From positions 19,979,716-20,043,715 of the forward strand of contig NC_045144.1 of NCBI RefSeq assembly GCF_008831285.2: a DNA stretch of 64,000 nucleotides, given 5' to 3'. Source of the stretch: Nymphaea colorata (Eukaryota > Streptophyta > Magnoliopsida > Nymphaeales > Nymphaeaceae). Both the position numbers and the translations under genes were made by a program. The notes beneath the pieces were generated by a model. That model saw only the letters and a program-made list of their open reading frames with translations. It searched no databases and was not told the origin of the DNA. Shown piece after piece: positions 48,365 to 61,471 of this stretch; positions within the stretch are counted from its first letter, which is position 1, and the number at the start of each line of letters is the position of its first letter.

Positions 48365-51330
48365 AACTTTTACAGAAAATCAAATTTTACGTGCAAAGAA
48401 TTGGTCTTATGCACCAACCGCTATTCAATATTTACAAAAAAAAAAAAAAGGAAAGAAAAGAGAGATAGAATGTATCTTTCTCTACTCCAAATGGGCCCGG
48501 GATGCACTGCAAGAGATAAAGCTCGAATTAATTAACTGTCGTGCATTGAATTGAGTAAAGCTCTTGACTCGGTCTTGGCCTTCTAAGAAAATGACGCCTA
48601 TTTATGGACAAGCGACTTCATTTATAGAACCATATAGGCCTATTAACATCGGAACTTTCTTCAAATTAGAAATTCTCATTATATTAATATAGTTAGGCAT
48701 ATTCCTCATCTTATTTGTAAAAGGTAAAATAATTGACAATTTTTTCGCTGATTTAAAAATTAAATTTTCAAAAACAAACTTATGATCAATTTTTTATTAG
48801 CGGTAGAAAGCTTAGGAGCAACTTAAAATTGTCTTTTGGTTGCTTGTGTTTGACATCAAGAGTATCACCTACAATGTCACATGGTCTACTCTTGGTTTGT
48901 GGGGGAAGGGGAAGCAAAGGAAGAATCATATTAGAGAATGAAACATGCTTTCAATTTTTGAACCAGATCAGAAACCATATGAGAAGGCTAAGGACAATGA
49001 GAAGGGAAACTCGCTTCACTGTTGACACTTACATTGGTGGATGAAGACCGGATGAGACACACAATGGCATCCCCTCGTAAGATCTATTTACAATAGTCGC
49101 ATGAGAACATTTCAGAGATCAACATTTCCCCTTCTTCTACGGCCACACAGGTTGTTTTTTTTTTTTTCACTAATATCTGAGAAAACATTTTTTTTCCACT
49201 AATATCTCAGAAAACACAACGAGAGCATAAGAAAAATAACTGTCCCCATCTTAACCATAAAAATGTAAAATTATCTACATGTTATAGATCAGGCTCCGCA
49301 CTCCCACACATATTTCATGTTAGTAGAAGACTCAAAGTAAAGAAAAAATTTCAAAAGCTGGCGGGGCTAAATTTTGATATATTAATGTGAGGACATACGA
49401 GCTGTATCACCGGCCGCGTCACTTATTTTTTGGTACCGGCAATTGCCTACATCAGCCCAACAAAAAACTTATTATACTGTCCCAAGATCACATTATCGTA
49501 ACTCAAAATTAGATTATATGTTATGTCCACACCAAATTTATGTTGCCAACTCAAGTGCCTCTTAGCAAAAAAATCCTAGCTCCACTACTGAGCTGTAAGT
49601 AGTAGTTGTAGAGACCCACCAGCTGCTACTGGTGCTGGGACGACCCTTCAATTGCAGTTGAGGGGCACACACATAAGTAGCTGACTTTTTTCCTCCAAAA
49701 TTTAGATCTCACCAGTAAAATGACCTCGAAGATGACCTCCACGAAGCAACTTGAATTTTTGCATGATTCAATGATCCTGAATAATGAAGTTGGCCCTATA
49801 CAAAGAAAGGCCTCCCTTTGAAATCCACGGTGAGAACGGGATGATCTTTAGAACGTTGTTCCACAATATCTGACATATCGCAGTAAGTTATGGAGTATGG
49901 TGTCTGTAATGATTGGGCATCCACGGACCACATTTGCTAGAATTTAACTCCCCACCAAACTCTACGACCTCGCCTTTGATCCAAGCATGGCCATATTTCT
50001 GGCTGTCTTTAGCTCTCACCAAACCCTTCGTCCACTTAAGGTAATAGGCCTGTTTTTAGTGTCATAGAATGCCGATTCCAAGCCGATTCAACTTACACAT
50101 CATGATGACCATATTGAAACTAAATCTCGCCAAACAACCCAACTCCCTACTCACCTCATGTCAGCTGTTGGAAGCCAACACGATTGAGAGAACTGATGAG
50201 GCTAAGGCTCACCACATTAGCCTGCTAGATACAAAGCAAAAAACAATCTTTTTGTGTCAAAAAACTTGGTGTGTGCGTGCTGGTGTGAGGCAGTCTGGAG
50301 GGCGAAGCTAACTGGAGCAGCATGTTCCAAGATATTCAAGAGATGTTTGTGAATGAAGATCTACATTTCTCACGATAATCCGTCCACAGATCTCATGAAC
50401 AGGGCCACTTTAACGAAGCTGGTTGTATAAACTTTGTTGTGTACAGTGTATGTGACAAGGATGTGTAATGACCAAAATACAGCAAATAAAATGAAAAATA
50501 AAGATTTTGAAAACGACAAAAATGAAATTGTAAAAAAATAAAAAGATTTATAAAAAGTACACTTTATCATTAAAACTTTCTAACATACCCTCAACTCTCT
50601 CTCTCTCTCTTCGGGAGGCGTATATTTGTTAAACTTCAATAAAAAGGGAAAAACATAAATAAAGTATTCACTAACACGATTATGATGGTCATAATAAACT
50701 TTGGCGAAAGTAGCGTCGATGAAAGATTATAAACATGCATGCGTCAATCAATGAAAAGGCACTTTTATTGACATAAAAAACAGCTAGCAAGGAATGACCT
50801 AAGTGCTTGTTGAAGAAGATAGCGGCTATCATTCAGTAATCCCTTTTAGGGACGTGAGCAACAGTAATGGCACAGATTGTTGTAAAGTTTCGTAAAAATT
50901 TTACATATCCAACCCTACACAAAATTGAATATCAATATACAATTTGAATATACATCAATGGTCATCGTTGAGTAATAAATTTACAAAAAAAAGTTTCCTT
51001 TGACACCATTGTGAAAATTTTCAACATTATATAATGGACACCATAAGAAGAAGTTACCAGCTCTGCTACTGTGCATTCTGATCGTGATCCAAGATTGACA
51101 ACTAAAATGGCAGATAAAAGCTGGTTTTACTTCGTTAATGTTTAACTCATGTTATCTATTAGTAGCAAACTTTACACACACAAGGTTTTTTATATATGTA
51201 AATCTAATTTAAAGTAATTAATCACCACATATTTAATTTCAAGTACATACACAAAAGACGTATCTATTGCTTCTTGGCTTCTTGTTAACAACAAAAACTA
51301 GAAAATCCACAGGAACCGCATGCATACATG
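48365..51330 (-). repeat. Duplicated upstream block A (inverted relative to C)
   Basis: Read on the minus strand, this block matches 60640-64000 (block C). Matching points include the ends near 50664 / 61613 (ATTTATGTTTTTCCC) and 51060-51190 / 60740-60890 (AATGGCAGATAAAAGCTGG). Parts also match block B (51960-53870). It contains a decayed first exon of the secreted-protein family at about 48930-49019 and no intact gene. A conserved phrase ATCCACGGTGAGAAC near 49826 is present in all three blocks, possibly an old coding relic. Confidence 0.75.
48930..49019 (-). pseudogene. Decayed exon 1 of the secreted-protein family (in block A)
   Basis: On the minus strand, GTGAAGCGAGTTTCCCTTCT...CTTCTCATATGG gives VKRVSLLIVLSLLIWFL, matching the signal peptides MKRASLSILFLAFLFLSS and MKQVPLLIF. 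GTG replaces the start ATG. Upstream, GGTCTTCATCCACCA and a TGTAAATAG element correspond to the promoter and leader of the intact genes. No second exon was found. Confidence 0.65.
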
Positions 51331-51556
51331 TTCTCGTGTATAATTACCAAACAATAAGAATGTTCTCTTTTTTAATATTTTTATCCGAAGCTCCAATACC
51401 ACCACCTGCGCAGGTGCCAGAAACCAGTGATGAGGAGGTTTCAGTTAAAGGGACACTATGACCTCCGACATACTTGGCATACTCATCTTTGAAGCAGCAT
51501 ACATCGCCACAGCAGTGTCACTGCTGCAGTTGAGCCTAAAACCAGGGACTAAGATC

Positions 51557-51592
51557 TCCCTCCTACACACACACAACACACACACACACAAC
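51557..51592. repeat. (CA)n-type microsatellite
   Basis: A short interrupted ACAC tract. Around it (51330-51640) nothing else is recognised. Confidence 0.7.
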
Positions 51593-51639
51593 TTATAATC
51601 AAAATAATGCGACTATTTCCATGTATTGAAAAACCAAGG

Positions 51640-53870
51640 GACACGACTAAGAGAACTGAAGATGCTAAGACTCATCTCTCTAGCCTGATAGAAGAAACGA
51701 GCAAATGGCCACTTGCCTTGCCTTCCCTATTTGGTGGATAAGGGGAGGGAATTGTTTGGTGAGATTCAATGTCAATAAATCCATTCTGACATGCAAGTTG
51801 AAGCACAATTGGGGTCACCGAGGCATTGAAAGTAAACTTTGTGTAAAAGGATGAGGAGTTGATGGGAGCTTCGGCTCTCCTTGAGACGATAGAATAAAAT
51901 ACTCATTCTGTTCACTCAGAAGTATGGTCATCCCTAGAGGGCAGGTAAGGTGGTAGATTGGTGGTGGGGAGTTAAGTTCGAGCACATGTGGATGCCCAAT
52001 TGTTACAGGCCATGAAAACTCAAAATGCATGCATTCATAGACATGAGAATCAATAACCGATCAAATTCAATATGTCAGATCTTGTGGAATATTAATGTTC
52101 TAAAGTTGCTTTAGTTCTCACCATGGATTCCTATCTGACACCTTTGTTTGTATAGGGCCCAGTACTTGGCCATCTTTTGGTGAGTCCCACTTGAATATTT
52201 GTGTTCAAGTCTGGTACCTATTGATTTGTCTTGGGATATAAATTTAGACAAGTTGCTTCATGGGGGTCATCTTTGTGTTGGGACCTAAATTTTGAAGGAG
52301 AAAAGTCAGCTATGCATATGTGTGTCCCTCAACCACAACTGAAGGGTCCCGACAATAATCTATCAAATCATATCCCAGTTGTCATGACTTCATCCTTGCC
52401 CCTTGGTTAAGTTACCTACTAACGAAGTGCCTACTGCTTGCAAGAAACAGTAAACATTATACGTCATTATTGAATCTCTATTCAAGCATCAAGCAAACAG
52501 ATAAACATAATAGCTAGGTAGAATTAGAACTTTTGTGAATGCTTCATGGTCCGATCTCGCAAAAAATGATCGATGGTGACCTATTTCTAAAACATATTAT
52601 TCAGTCCAAAAGTTCTTAGGAGGTTATCAAATGTGATTGTAGATCAAGTAACCTCTACGCATGTCAGGGGCCATGGCCCCATTCAGATTATAAAAAAATC
52701 AAAATAGAGCATGTAAATTTTGAAAATTTTAATTTATCCTGTATCAAAAAATTTAAGAAATGATATTTCAGTCCCTGTTAAAATTTTTCAAACTATAATT
52801 CACTCTTACAACAAATAATTTCTAACTTTGTCCTTGTCTCGACAGTTTCAAAGCATACAATTACTAAACATAAGCTGCATGCAAAACATTTAAACACTAC
52901 AAGAAAGTATGTCCTTTTATTTTGCAATTAAGGTAACTCCGAAGGTCACCCCTTGCTGGTTGTAGTCTAACAAGAACACTCTTATGAAATATTTATGAGA
53001 TATTGAAATAACGGATGAATGTATGAAATAACGATAAACATAATATCAGATAATAATAAAATATTTATGAGGTAATGAAATAACATATGAGTGGAACAAA
53101 AAGACGAAAACATTTTTCACTGTTTGAAGGCTTATATTGGTCATAATGATAAACATATAAGAACCAATAAATTTTTACCCATCTTGAATCTCTAAATCAT
53201 CTTTTTTTTTGCTATTTTCTTTTTTGTCCCTACAAAAAGAAATATTAATCATGGGTATTTTTTTGTCATTATTAAAATGACACATGAAATTTCATACACA
53301 AGAACAATGCATATAACCAGTTTCGCCACAAACCAAGGGAATATTATGCGACATGGTAGGTGATACTATTGATGTCAAACACAGCAACTGCACACACGAC
53401 AATCTAAAGTTGCGCCTAAGTTTGCTACCGCTAATAAAAAACCTGTTCATAAGTTTATTTTTGAAAACTTAATTTTTAAATCAGCCAAAATTTGTCAATC
53501 TTTTACCTTTTACAAATAAGATGAGGGATGTGCATGCCTAACCAGTAACCAGTTTATTGATATAATGAGGATTTCTTTGAAGAAAGTTCCGACATTAATA
53601 GGCCAATATGATTCTATAAACGAATACACCCGAACATAAATAGAACACATTTTCTTCGAATCCAAAGCTGAGGCAAGAGCGTTGCCCAATTCAATGCAGC
53701 GACAGGCAATTAATTATAGTTTATCTTTTGCAGTGCATCCCCGACCCATTTGGAGTAGAGAACCAAACATTTTTTTTTGGTGTCGTTGTAAATATTGAAT
53801 AGCGGTTCTGGGCATAAGACCAATTTCTTTGCATTTAAAATTCAATTTCCTTAAAAATTTATCACATCAA
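51640..53870 (+). repeat. Duplicated upstream block B, next to gene 1
   Basis: From about 51960 to 53870 it matches block C in the same orientation (for example CCAATTGTTACAGGCCATGA versus CCAATTGTTACACGCCATGA) and block A in reverse. A short part at 51650-51700 (GAGAACTGAAGATGCTAAG) matches block A in the opposite sense, so a small local inversion lies inside. A MITE-like patch (CAGGGGCCATGGCCCC) starts near 52665, and an inverted TTATCTC-type array lies at 52975-53100. No gene. Confidence 0.65.
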
Positions 53871-54302
53871 AATCAGCATTAATCTGTAAATTCTCCTTAA
53901 TCTCCACTTTAAATCTATATATGTTTGGTTGGTGGTGCCATCCACATTTGTGCAACATCTAGGAATATAATTGTCTAGCTTTCATATCTACAACAATATG
54001 GAGCAGTGTCCATCTATATATCATCCCTCCCTCGTACACCTGCCCTCTCCAATTTTGATGTAAAAAAAAAAAGATTTGAGGGCCTTTTGCCCTGCAGGTA
54101 TTCATCCAGGACAGAGAGTGAGAGGGGAAAGATTAACTGAAAGGAAGCGCGGAGAATTGGTACAGTGTCTCAAAGTATGGTAAGATTATCAAGCTTGGGG
54201 AAATTGAATTGAATGGAAGGTGGCACGACATTCTCAACTACCCTCATTAATTCTCTCACTTTCTAGAAAGGTAGATCTCTGACTAAAGTCTCATGTGGCA
54301 CG

Positions 54303-54310
54303 TATAAATA
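54303..54310 (+). promoter_or_regulatory. TATA box of secreted-protein gene 1
   Basis: TATAAATA about 70 bases before the start codon, at the place matching the gene 2 TATA box. The flanking CTCATGTGGCACG and GATGGAGGAGGTCTC are also conserved in gene 2. Confidence 0.75.
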
Positions 54311-54377
54311 GGTGATGGAGGAGGTCTCATTCTACACTCATCCAGTCTTCCTCCACCAGTTGCAGTTGCTATTTACA

Positions 54378-55557
54378 ATGAAGCGAGCTTCTCTTTCAAT
54401 ACTCTTTCTTGCCTTTCTCTTCCTGTCCTCTGTGGCTTTTGCGCGTGAATTGGTTGAAGATCCGAGTATGTATCGTTCCCCATTCAATCCATCTTTCTTT
54501 AGAGGTTGTTTAGCTAAAGTAACACTCTGTCATATAAACCTGTTTTAAAAAAATGGGGCAGTTTCATATAACATTGTAACAAGTGTTCCATGCTCTTTTC
54601 ATTTTATTTTGTGGAATATCAGTAACAATCAAACAGCATCTTACTTCATCCAAAGCGATTGCAGAGGATCATGTCACCCGGTAAGGGTGATACTCTTGAT
54701 GTCAAACCGGCAACTGCACGACAGACTTGCTTCGATGAGACACCAACAAGGATTGATGAATCTGCGGTTGTCCTTTATTAGTGGTGCTAGATATTTGAGT
54801 AGTCTCATCTGTTCTGCCTCCCCAGATCTATATCTCTCTATCTCTCTTTATTTCTGACACTACAAACACACACATGAACATGCTCAAAGACATATTATGA
54901 ACAACATGCTCGTTATAGTTGGTTTTGCTGCTTTTCTCTTGTATTTATTTCCAAGCAGTCATGGTGTAGTTGCCAGTTTCTACTTGCTGCTTTCGAACTT
55001 ATGTTGCATACCTGCATTTTTCCTTTTGGCAAATTTGTTCCAAGGACCCAAAAAGAAAAAAAGAAAAACCTCCCATCTAATGCCTGCTCGGACAATTTTT
55101 TTTTTTTGGCTTGGTTTCAAAGTCCAAACAAGGAAGTCTCATTGCAGGCATCATAATGCTATTGGGTTACAGGAAACATTATTAATAAGAAACCTGCTTT
55201 TGATCGACTTTCTGTCAAGTGCTAAAAGAAATAGTAACTGGAAAGGCGAGTAGTTCCCACTAGCTGGCCTTTCGGATATATTAAGCAAACCACCGTGCGT
55301 GTTATTCGGCTGAACGCTTTCCTAATTGTGAATATATGTATATCTTTATGGATGCAGACGAAGGCAAAGTCGGCTTCCCCTTCCCCAGAACCGTCCCCAA
55401 AATCCCATTCAAACCCGGCCCGATCGTTAAACCTGTTCCCCGCATATACTCGTGCTATAATTGCCACCAAAGGGGTATGAGCTGCTGCGGGACTCATTGC
55501 TGCTCTGCGGAGGAGTATGCTGAGTTCGTAAAAGCTCACAGCGTTCCGCGGAACTGA
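54378..55557 (+). CDS. Small secreted Pro/Cys-rich protein, gene 1 (two exons, 95 aa)
   Basis: Exons 54378-54465 and 55358-55557, intron 892 bases with A|GTATGT donor and GGATGCAG acceptor; the phase matches gene 2. The product starts with a signal peptide (MKRASLSILFLAFLFLSSVA-FA, cleavage likely after residue 22). Then come RELVEDP, a proline-rich stretch (about 38-58: FPFPRTVPKIPFKPGPIV) and a compact Cys region with six Cys at 62, 65, 72, 73, 77 and 78 (CYNCHQRGMSCCGTHCC). It ends SAEEYAEFVKAHSVPRN. Six Cys could form three disulfides. I do not recognise the family with certainty. The SS-x-ARELxE signal end and terminal CC-S motif faintly recall plant glycine-rich GRP proteins, but there is no glycine-rich part. 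The intron contains a fragment (near 54670-54710) also found downstream of the decayed exon copies. Confidence 0.7.
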
Positions 55558-55775
55558 AAACTGCCGGCTGATCCCTGTTTTCTCTTATGATTATGATGAT
55601 GATGATGATAGTGATAGTGGTTACGGTCCTTCTCAATAAGAAAACGAGCATGCTTGTTGCCTACTAGCAGTGCATGCACGCAAGCTGTTCATTTCCTAGC
55701 TCTTGTTGTCTGGAAAAACATGTAGTATCTACTTCTGCCTGTTGTAATGCAATTAAATTTGCTGTGCAAATCCGA

Positions 55776-55941
<166 letters not shown>

Positions 55942-56399
55942 TTATTGTCCTCAATGAATTGTCGCAATCAATCTCGTTTTTTTTCTTTACTCTCTATCCC
56001 CTTCCTGCTGGTGGCACCCTACCTGCCTATTGACAAAAAAAGAAAAAGAAAAAAGTCTCAGTCCAAGCCAACCAATCTAACCTGTTCAGATGGCCAGCAT
56101 CAGTCGATAGGCTGCCTGCTAGCAGTTAGAGGAGCCGAAGGAAATGAACAGAAGAAAAAATACAAGCCGACCAATGCACCATCATTATTTTTATATTGAT
56201 ATATTCAAAATTTTTCTCATTTATCTATGGTGATGTCCCTTATAAAGATATGATTTAGAAAGCAATAGTGTTGCCAAGCTGTAAACAAAGAGGAACGGCA
56301 GCAGACTAAAAGTTGCAACTGATAAAAAAAATTGATGGTGCAACTAAAAAAGTAAACATGGAAAAAAAAGAACGAACAATTCACAGGAACAATTGCAGC

Positions 56400-56765
56400 T
56401 AAGGATGTCAATGGATTGACAATATCTATTTTTTCAATATTCACATGTTTAGATTTGAACATATCTAAATCTGAACTCAAAATCCATTTTCATAATCTGA
56501 AACTGATACAAATCCACATTTTACATTCATATTTGAATCCAAATTCAAATTTCGACAGAATTTGGCTTATCCTCAAAATGTAAAAGCAGTAAATATATGA
56601 TATTTGTTTAAAAATACGTGCGGTCCAAATCCGTATCCGAATTCAGTCCATATTTATGTATACCTAAGTATGAATCTGAATCTAATCAGATGTTGACATT
56701 TCTTAAATTTGAATTCAATCCAATTTCTTAATGAGATTTTTTTTCTATATCTGTTTTTTTTGGAA
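56400..56765. repeat. Diverged relative of the GGATTCGGAT element
   Basis: It begins AAGGATGTCAATGGATTGA, like the TAGGGATGTCAA end of the element at 36038, and is filled with AAATCCAAATTC-type words. It shares TTTCTTAAATTTGAATTC and AATATATGATATTTRTTTAAAA with the copy at 28590-28860. Old, with no clear right end. Confidence 0.5.
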
Positions 56766-56933
56766 CGGATCAGTTGGAAACAGGGAAGAGCGCCATTTAT
56801 ATGGGGCAGAATGGAGAAACGTTTCAACTACTGAAGGGCTCCTTACATTTTTTGCCTAATCCTCTTCTGTCAAGCAAAAACGGCTGCATACAGAATAAAT
56901 TGTTACTTACTTTTACTTCTGCAAATGTAGAAA

Positions 56934-59748
56934 TAACCAAGTATCTAGAAATAACCATTTTCTCCTGCCTTTCTGGGTGGTTGCAGATGAAGGAGGAGGA
57001 ATTGTTGAGTGTCAATCATGTTGGAGATGTGATCAGTATTTTGCATACAACCGCTCATCATCTTTTTGATCCTGATGAACTTTTGACGGTAAGCTGATCT
57101 TCTGAAACTAGCGTTCTACTGACCTGTGTAAGGCACTTCCACTAAGTATTAGTACTGTATTGCAATAGGTAGCTTTTGACAAGATTGGCTCTATGACAAC
57201 AAACACCATCACAAAACAGCGGAAAAAGCAGGAACCAGCAGTAATGGCAGAACTTGACCAGACATTAAGAAGACTCAACTCCTTAAAAAAGGATTGATGT
57301 GCTTTAGCATGTAAAAGTCGTTTCAAACACATCTTCTGTAATATATCCTAATCTGTTGATAGAAAAAGTCTCTTGTAAAGGTCTTATCTGCGGGCAAAAA
57401 GAAAAAGGAAAAGCGAAAGAGATGTAGTTTTGCAATTCTTACCAGCATATTTGTTGTATAAGTGAATCCATGAGAAAGCTCAAATATTTGGCACAGGGCT
57501 TTCTTGCTCCACTAATTTTGTTAGGCCAACAATTGCAGATCTGGTTATCCCCTCTTTTTGTGCTGGTTGGTATCAGGCTCTCAGCTAAGTTTGGAGTTCT
57601 TCTTGTCTACACTTTATTAAAAATGCCAAAATTGATGACCCGTAATCATGATTTAATGTGGTACATTAATTATACACTGACACCAAAAAACAGTAAAAAA
57701 AAAAGGAGGAAATGACTGTTCCCGGACATTCTAGTTGCATTTCTATTCGTAAATTTTCGACATACTCGATTTTCTCGTTGGATCCCGCATTTGTAGGATT
57801 CTGTTGCCTTCTTTGCCCAAAGGTTTTATATGTCCGAACTAGTTTCTATAGTGATCGGGATCATGCAAGCTTCAGCTGCGTATACTCTTAAATGAAGCGA
57901 AATGCTTCGTAAGTTCAAGGTTTTGTTGTTTTGATGCGACCTTGTTGAGGGGCGCACCAAATTTCACCATCATAAAAAAGGAATGCAGAATGAATAAAAT
58001 AATAAAAGAATCATAAGAAAAAACAGGCAGATTACTCGAAAAGCACCAAAAGGACAGAAACAGTTAAACCACAGAAAAAAATCAGGATTCAAGAACTATT
58101 ACGTCTCCGGACAGAAAACTGTCATAGACAATCGGACTTTTGCCAATACTTCCTACTACCGAGGACGCTAAGAAACCAATTATGATCTCCCTCAATGTAG
58201 CCCTGAATGGCTGAATCCGTCGCTTCCATCTGGAATTATTACCCTTAATCTTGTCCCTTGATGCATGATAAGGAGTAACCCCAAGCATGCATCCTCTGCA
58301 CCAAAGAGGCCTTCAGACAAATCTTATCGTTTAAGAGTCGAGTAACAGAAATCAATGAACACAGCAACCATTATTCCAGAACAACCCGTTCAACGTATAA
58401 CAGAGTGTTTCCCAGGAATAAAAAATCAGAGCTGGAAACTCTGATTCTCTGTTTCATGAAAATGTTTGCTCTCATTAAACCTTCAATCGTTCTAGATCAG
58501 ATTAATCTCATCATAGATTTTTTGGATTGAGCAAAAGGTTAACAACCCACCACTTAGAAAAGTGGCCGAAAGGCCCCCAACAACTAATCCCTCTGCCTTT
58601 GGAGTCTTGGGAGACCTGGTTGAGGTGCTAACAACCATAAGTGGGTGTCATGCTTCTACCATTTGCAATCCAAGGAAATAGCATTTATGAGAATTGAATA
58701 AACAATGAACCTTCAATACACCGAGCAATTACTATGCCTCTTGAGGCAACCTCACCGGAGCAAGAGTGTACTTAGTTTTAATGTTGAAATCGTCTTCAGA
58801 TTAAGTGCGTAACAGTCGATGGATCTGGGTTTGCACCTGGATCTGAAAAATAATTTGCTAAAACTGATTGTCTTGAACTCCGACAAACTAGGCCAAGTTT
58901 TGGCTAAGATCTAATTCGCGTCAAGTTTTCAGCTGACAGATTTAAGAAGAGAAAGAACTAGTGTCGCTTAAGGAGTTTTAGAGTTAAACATTAGACATAA
59001 GTGGAGATTAATCGAACACTGTGACATAAATTTATAAATTCTATGTAAATTTTATGCATCAAGGGTGTGAAATGACTGAGATACCCTTAGTATGCCAAAA
59101 TAAAAGGCCTTCTTATGTGGGGTGGAAAATGAAAAAAGGCACTCCTCAAAATATTCACTTTTTCAAAAATGGCTAAAATGACTTCATTTTCGTTGTTGCA
59201 TGCTGTAAGGGCGGTGTACGCAATTACTTGGTCAATGAAAGAACGTATTTTTAAACACATCATATATATCCATTTTGTGATCTCACACGAGCAAAGGACA
59301 CGTTTTGGGACTATTTAGTTCCCATCAACAACTAAAAACATGTTAATTGGAAAAACTTGCAGTGGAGGCTTCATATGAATCGTAGTTGCGTGCACCAAGG
59401 TGTTGCATTTATGTAGTTGGAGTATTTTGGGAATTTTCAAAAAGTTTTATTATTAGCTTTTTTCATTACTTTTTTTTCCTTTTAAAAGCTCCCTTTTTTA
59501 CTAGCCAGAAGTATAGTATTATGGTCGTTGTATTATGCTTCCATGCATAGTTTTTTTTGTGCAAGGCCATAACCAACTTATGTATACAACTGCGTCGGTG
59601 ATATGAACACCTATAGGTGGACCCACAGTGACAATTAATGAGCACATATATAGTCTAGACTGTCATTTGCGTATGTAGAAATTGCATGTCGCTTGGTTGA
59701 ATCCTTTCTTAATTGTGTATAGGAATGCCATTTTCTAGAGTTTGATTT
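56934..59748 (+). pseudogene. Truncated duplicate of the TBC gene (exons 6-7 and 3' flank)
   Basis: The copy starts within intron 5 (TAACCAAGTATCTAG) and contains exon 6 (56987-57088) and exon 7 (57169-57297) with splice sites and frame preserved. In exon 7 AGA became ACA (R to T in AELDQ-T-LRR); another difference is silent. The first five exons, with both catalytic fingers, are missing, so no Rab-GAP can be made. The left border abuts unrelated DNA (56766-56933). The high preservation suggests a fairly recent duplication. Confidence 0.85.
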
Positions 59749-60620
59749 TTCGCATGGTCAGAGGGGAGCCAGCTATTTTTTATGAGGACGGCTGAATGAT
59801 AGTTTCAAAATTTTAAGAAAAGATGAAATATCTTATTTTCAAAATTTTTATATACAATACATAATTTTTTTAAAAATCTATTTGTAAATTATTTTAGTTT
59901 CAACAATTTGACCCGCAAATAAAATTTTTAAACAAAACTAATCACATAAGCATGAAACTCTCATGCATACATTCATTCAATCATTTCACAATCATTCAAT
60001 CACATCATAATCTTAAGATCCAACGATCCTAAGAACACACATTCACAAGTTGGCCCATCCCTGCCTGAAATGCCGCCATACCTGTCATGCGTCCACAAAA
60101 TACCCAAAACGCCTTGAGTTTAGAATCTGGTCGCTCAAGGTCTATTGGACGTGCCTGGTGTACTTGCAAACATACACAAGTGGTAATCTCTACTTGTTTA
60201 GTTTCACAATCCATATAAATATAAAACAACATCATTGAGGCACATGTCATCGCCTCAAGAGGGTGTCGACGGGTAGTGTCGACCCACAAAGCCCTCCAAT
60301 AGGCCTCTTATCAGCCCTAGAGGTTGTCACCAAATGGTTTAAGCTTCACGCTTTCGATTTTGAACCGATCACTAATCTGTTTTTCCCTTGATTCTTTAGT
60401 TGAAGCGTCTTCCCAACATACAACATGCATGTACTTTAACACAAACATACTTCACTAGTTCTATAACACAGTTCTAAATCGTCTCCACATCACCATAGTT
60501 CTACCATGAGCGCATGGCAATGATTATGCACCAGGTAGTGATCTTGGAGCTTCCGATAAAAAAAATTAAAAAAAGAACATGATTATTGTTTTGTAAGTAT
60601 ACAAGAGGCCCTGTATGCAT
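59749..60620. other. Intergenic, no gene recognised
   Basis: The first part (from about 59760, CAGAGGGGAGCCAGC) may be a worn MITE-family remnant followed by AT-rich DNA. 60030-60420 is of average composition with phrases such as GGTAGTGTCGACCCACAAA and could be an unclassified repeat. Open frames 60029-60289 and 60050-60238 overlap on opposite strands and are not supported. Confidence 0.4.
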
Positions 60621-61259
60621 GCGGCTCATGTGGGTTTTCTAGTTCTTGTTGTTAGCAAGAACCCAAGAGGCAATAGGTACTAGGTACGACTTTCGTGTGT
60701 GTACTTGTGCAATGAAATTAAATATGTTGTGCTTTAAATTAGATTTGCATCTATACAAAGCCTTGTGTCCGTAAAGTTTGCTACTAATAGGTAACATTAA
60801 TTAAACATTAACCAAGTAAAACCAGCTTTTATCTGCCATTTTAGTTGTCAATATTGAGCCACGATCAGAATGCACAGTAACAGAGCCGGTAACTTCTTTT
60901 TACGGGGTCCATTATATAATATTGAAAATTTCCACGAGGGTCAAACGATTTTTGTTTTTTGTTTGTAAATTTATAACTCAAAGATGACCATTGATGTATA
61001 TTCAAATTGTATATTGATATTCAAAATTGTGTAGGGTTGGCCAAGCAATTTTTTACGACATGGCATGTTCCTAAGGAAGATAAATGAAAGGGAAATGAAT
61101 GGAATGGAAAGAAAAAGAAAATGGTCATTATAAAAAAGCTTGTTTTGATAAAAAGGAAAAGAAAGAAATGCAAAAAATATAAGAAGATGTAATTTCTCAT
61201 TATAAACAAGATTTTTCAGGTCCATTGGTGAAAAATGATCTTGCTGAGAACAAAGTGTG

Positions 61260-61471
61260 GCCAACAAGAAAGAAAAGGAAGAAACAGAACGCACGGTGTC
61301 TCTTCCAATCGAGGATCCACGCACACTTGAGAGTGCCGCCGTGCTGCTGCTGTTCTTCCTCTTGCTCGGTGGCCTCGCTGCGATCTTGCCTCTGCGCCAA
61401 AACAAGGAAGAACTTCAGCATTTGAAGACTTATCAAATGAGGAGAGTGACCACCTGCCTCCGTCGCCCGTG
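61260..61471 (+). other. Coding-like stretch with one membrane segment, unknown
   Basis: The frame reads KKEKEETERTVSLPIEDPRT then LESAAVLLLFFLLLGGLAAI and LPLRQNKEELQHL, ending RRVTTCLRRP. There is no proper ATG in frame (a TGA stands at 61245-61247), but an acceptor-like TTTTTCAG lies at 61212-61219. It could be a final exon of a membrane protein or an accidental frame in a GC-richer patch. Followed by a (GAA)n run at 61523-61550. Confidence 0.25.

Noticed and set aside
49700-50060. Possible coding relic conserved in blocks A, B and C (ATCCACGGTGAGAAC region)
   Set aside because: Frames differ between blocks and no domain is visible; conservation is explained by the block duplication.
60029-60420. 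Possible retroelement fragment
   Set aside because: Only loosely repeat-like phrases; no terminal repeats and no coding similarity could be supported.
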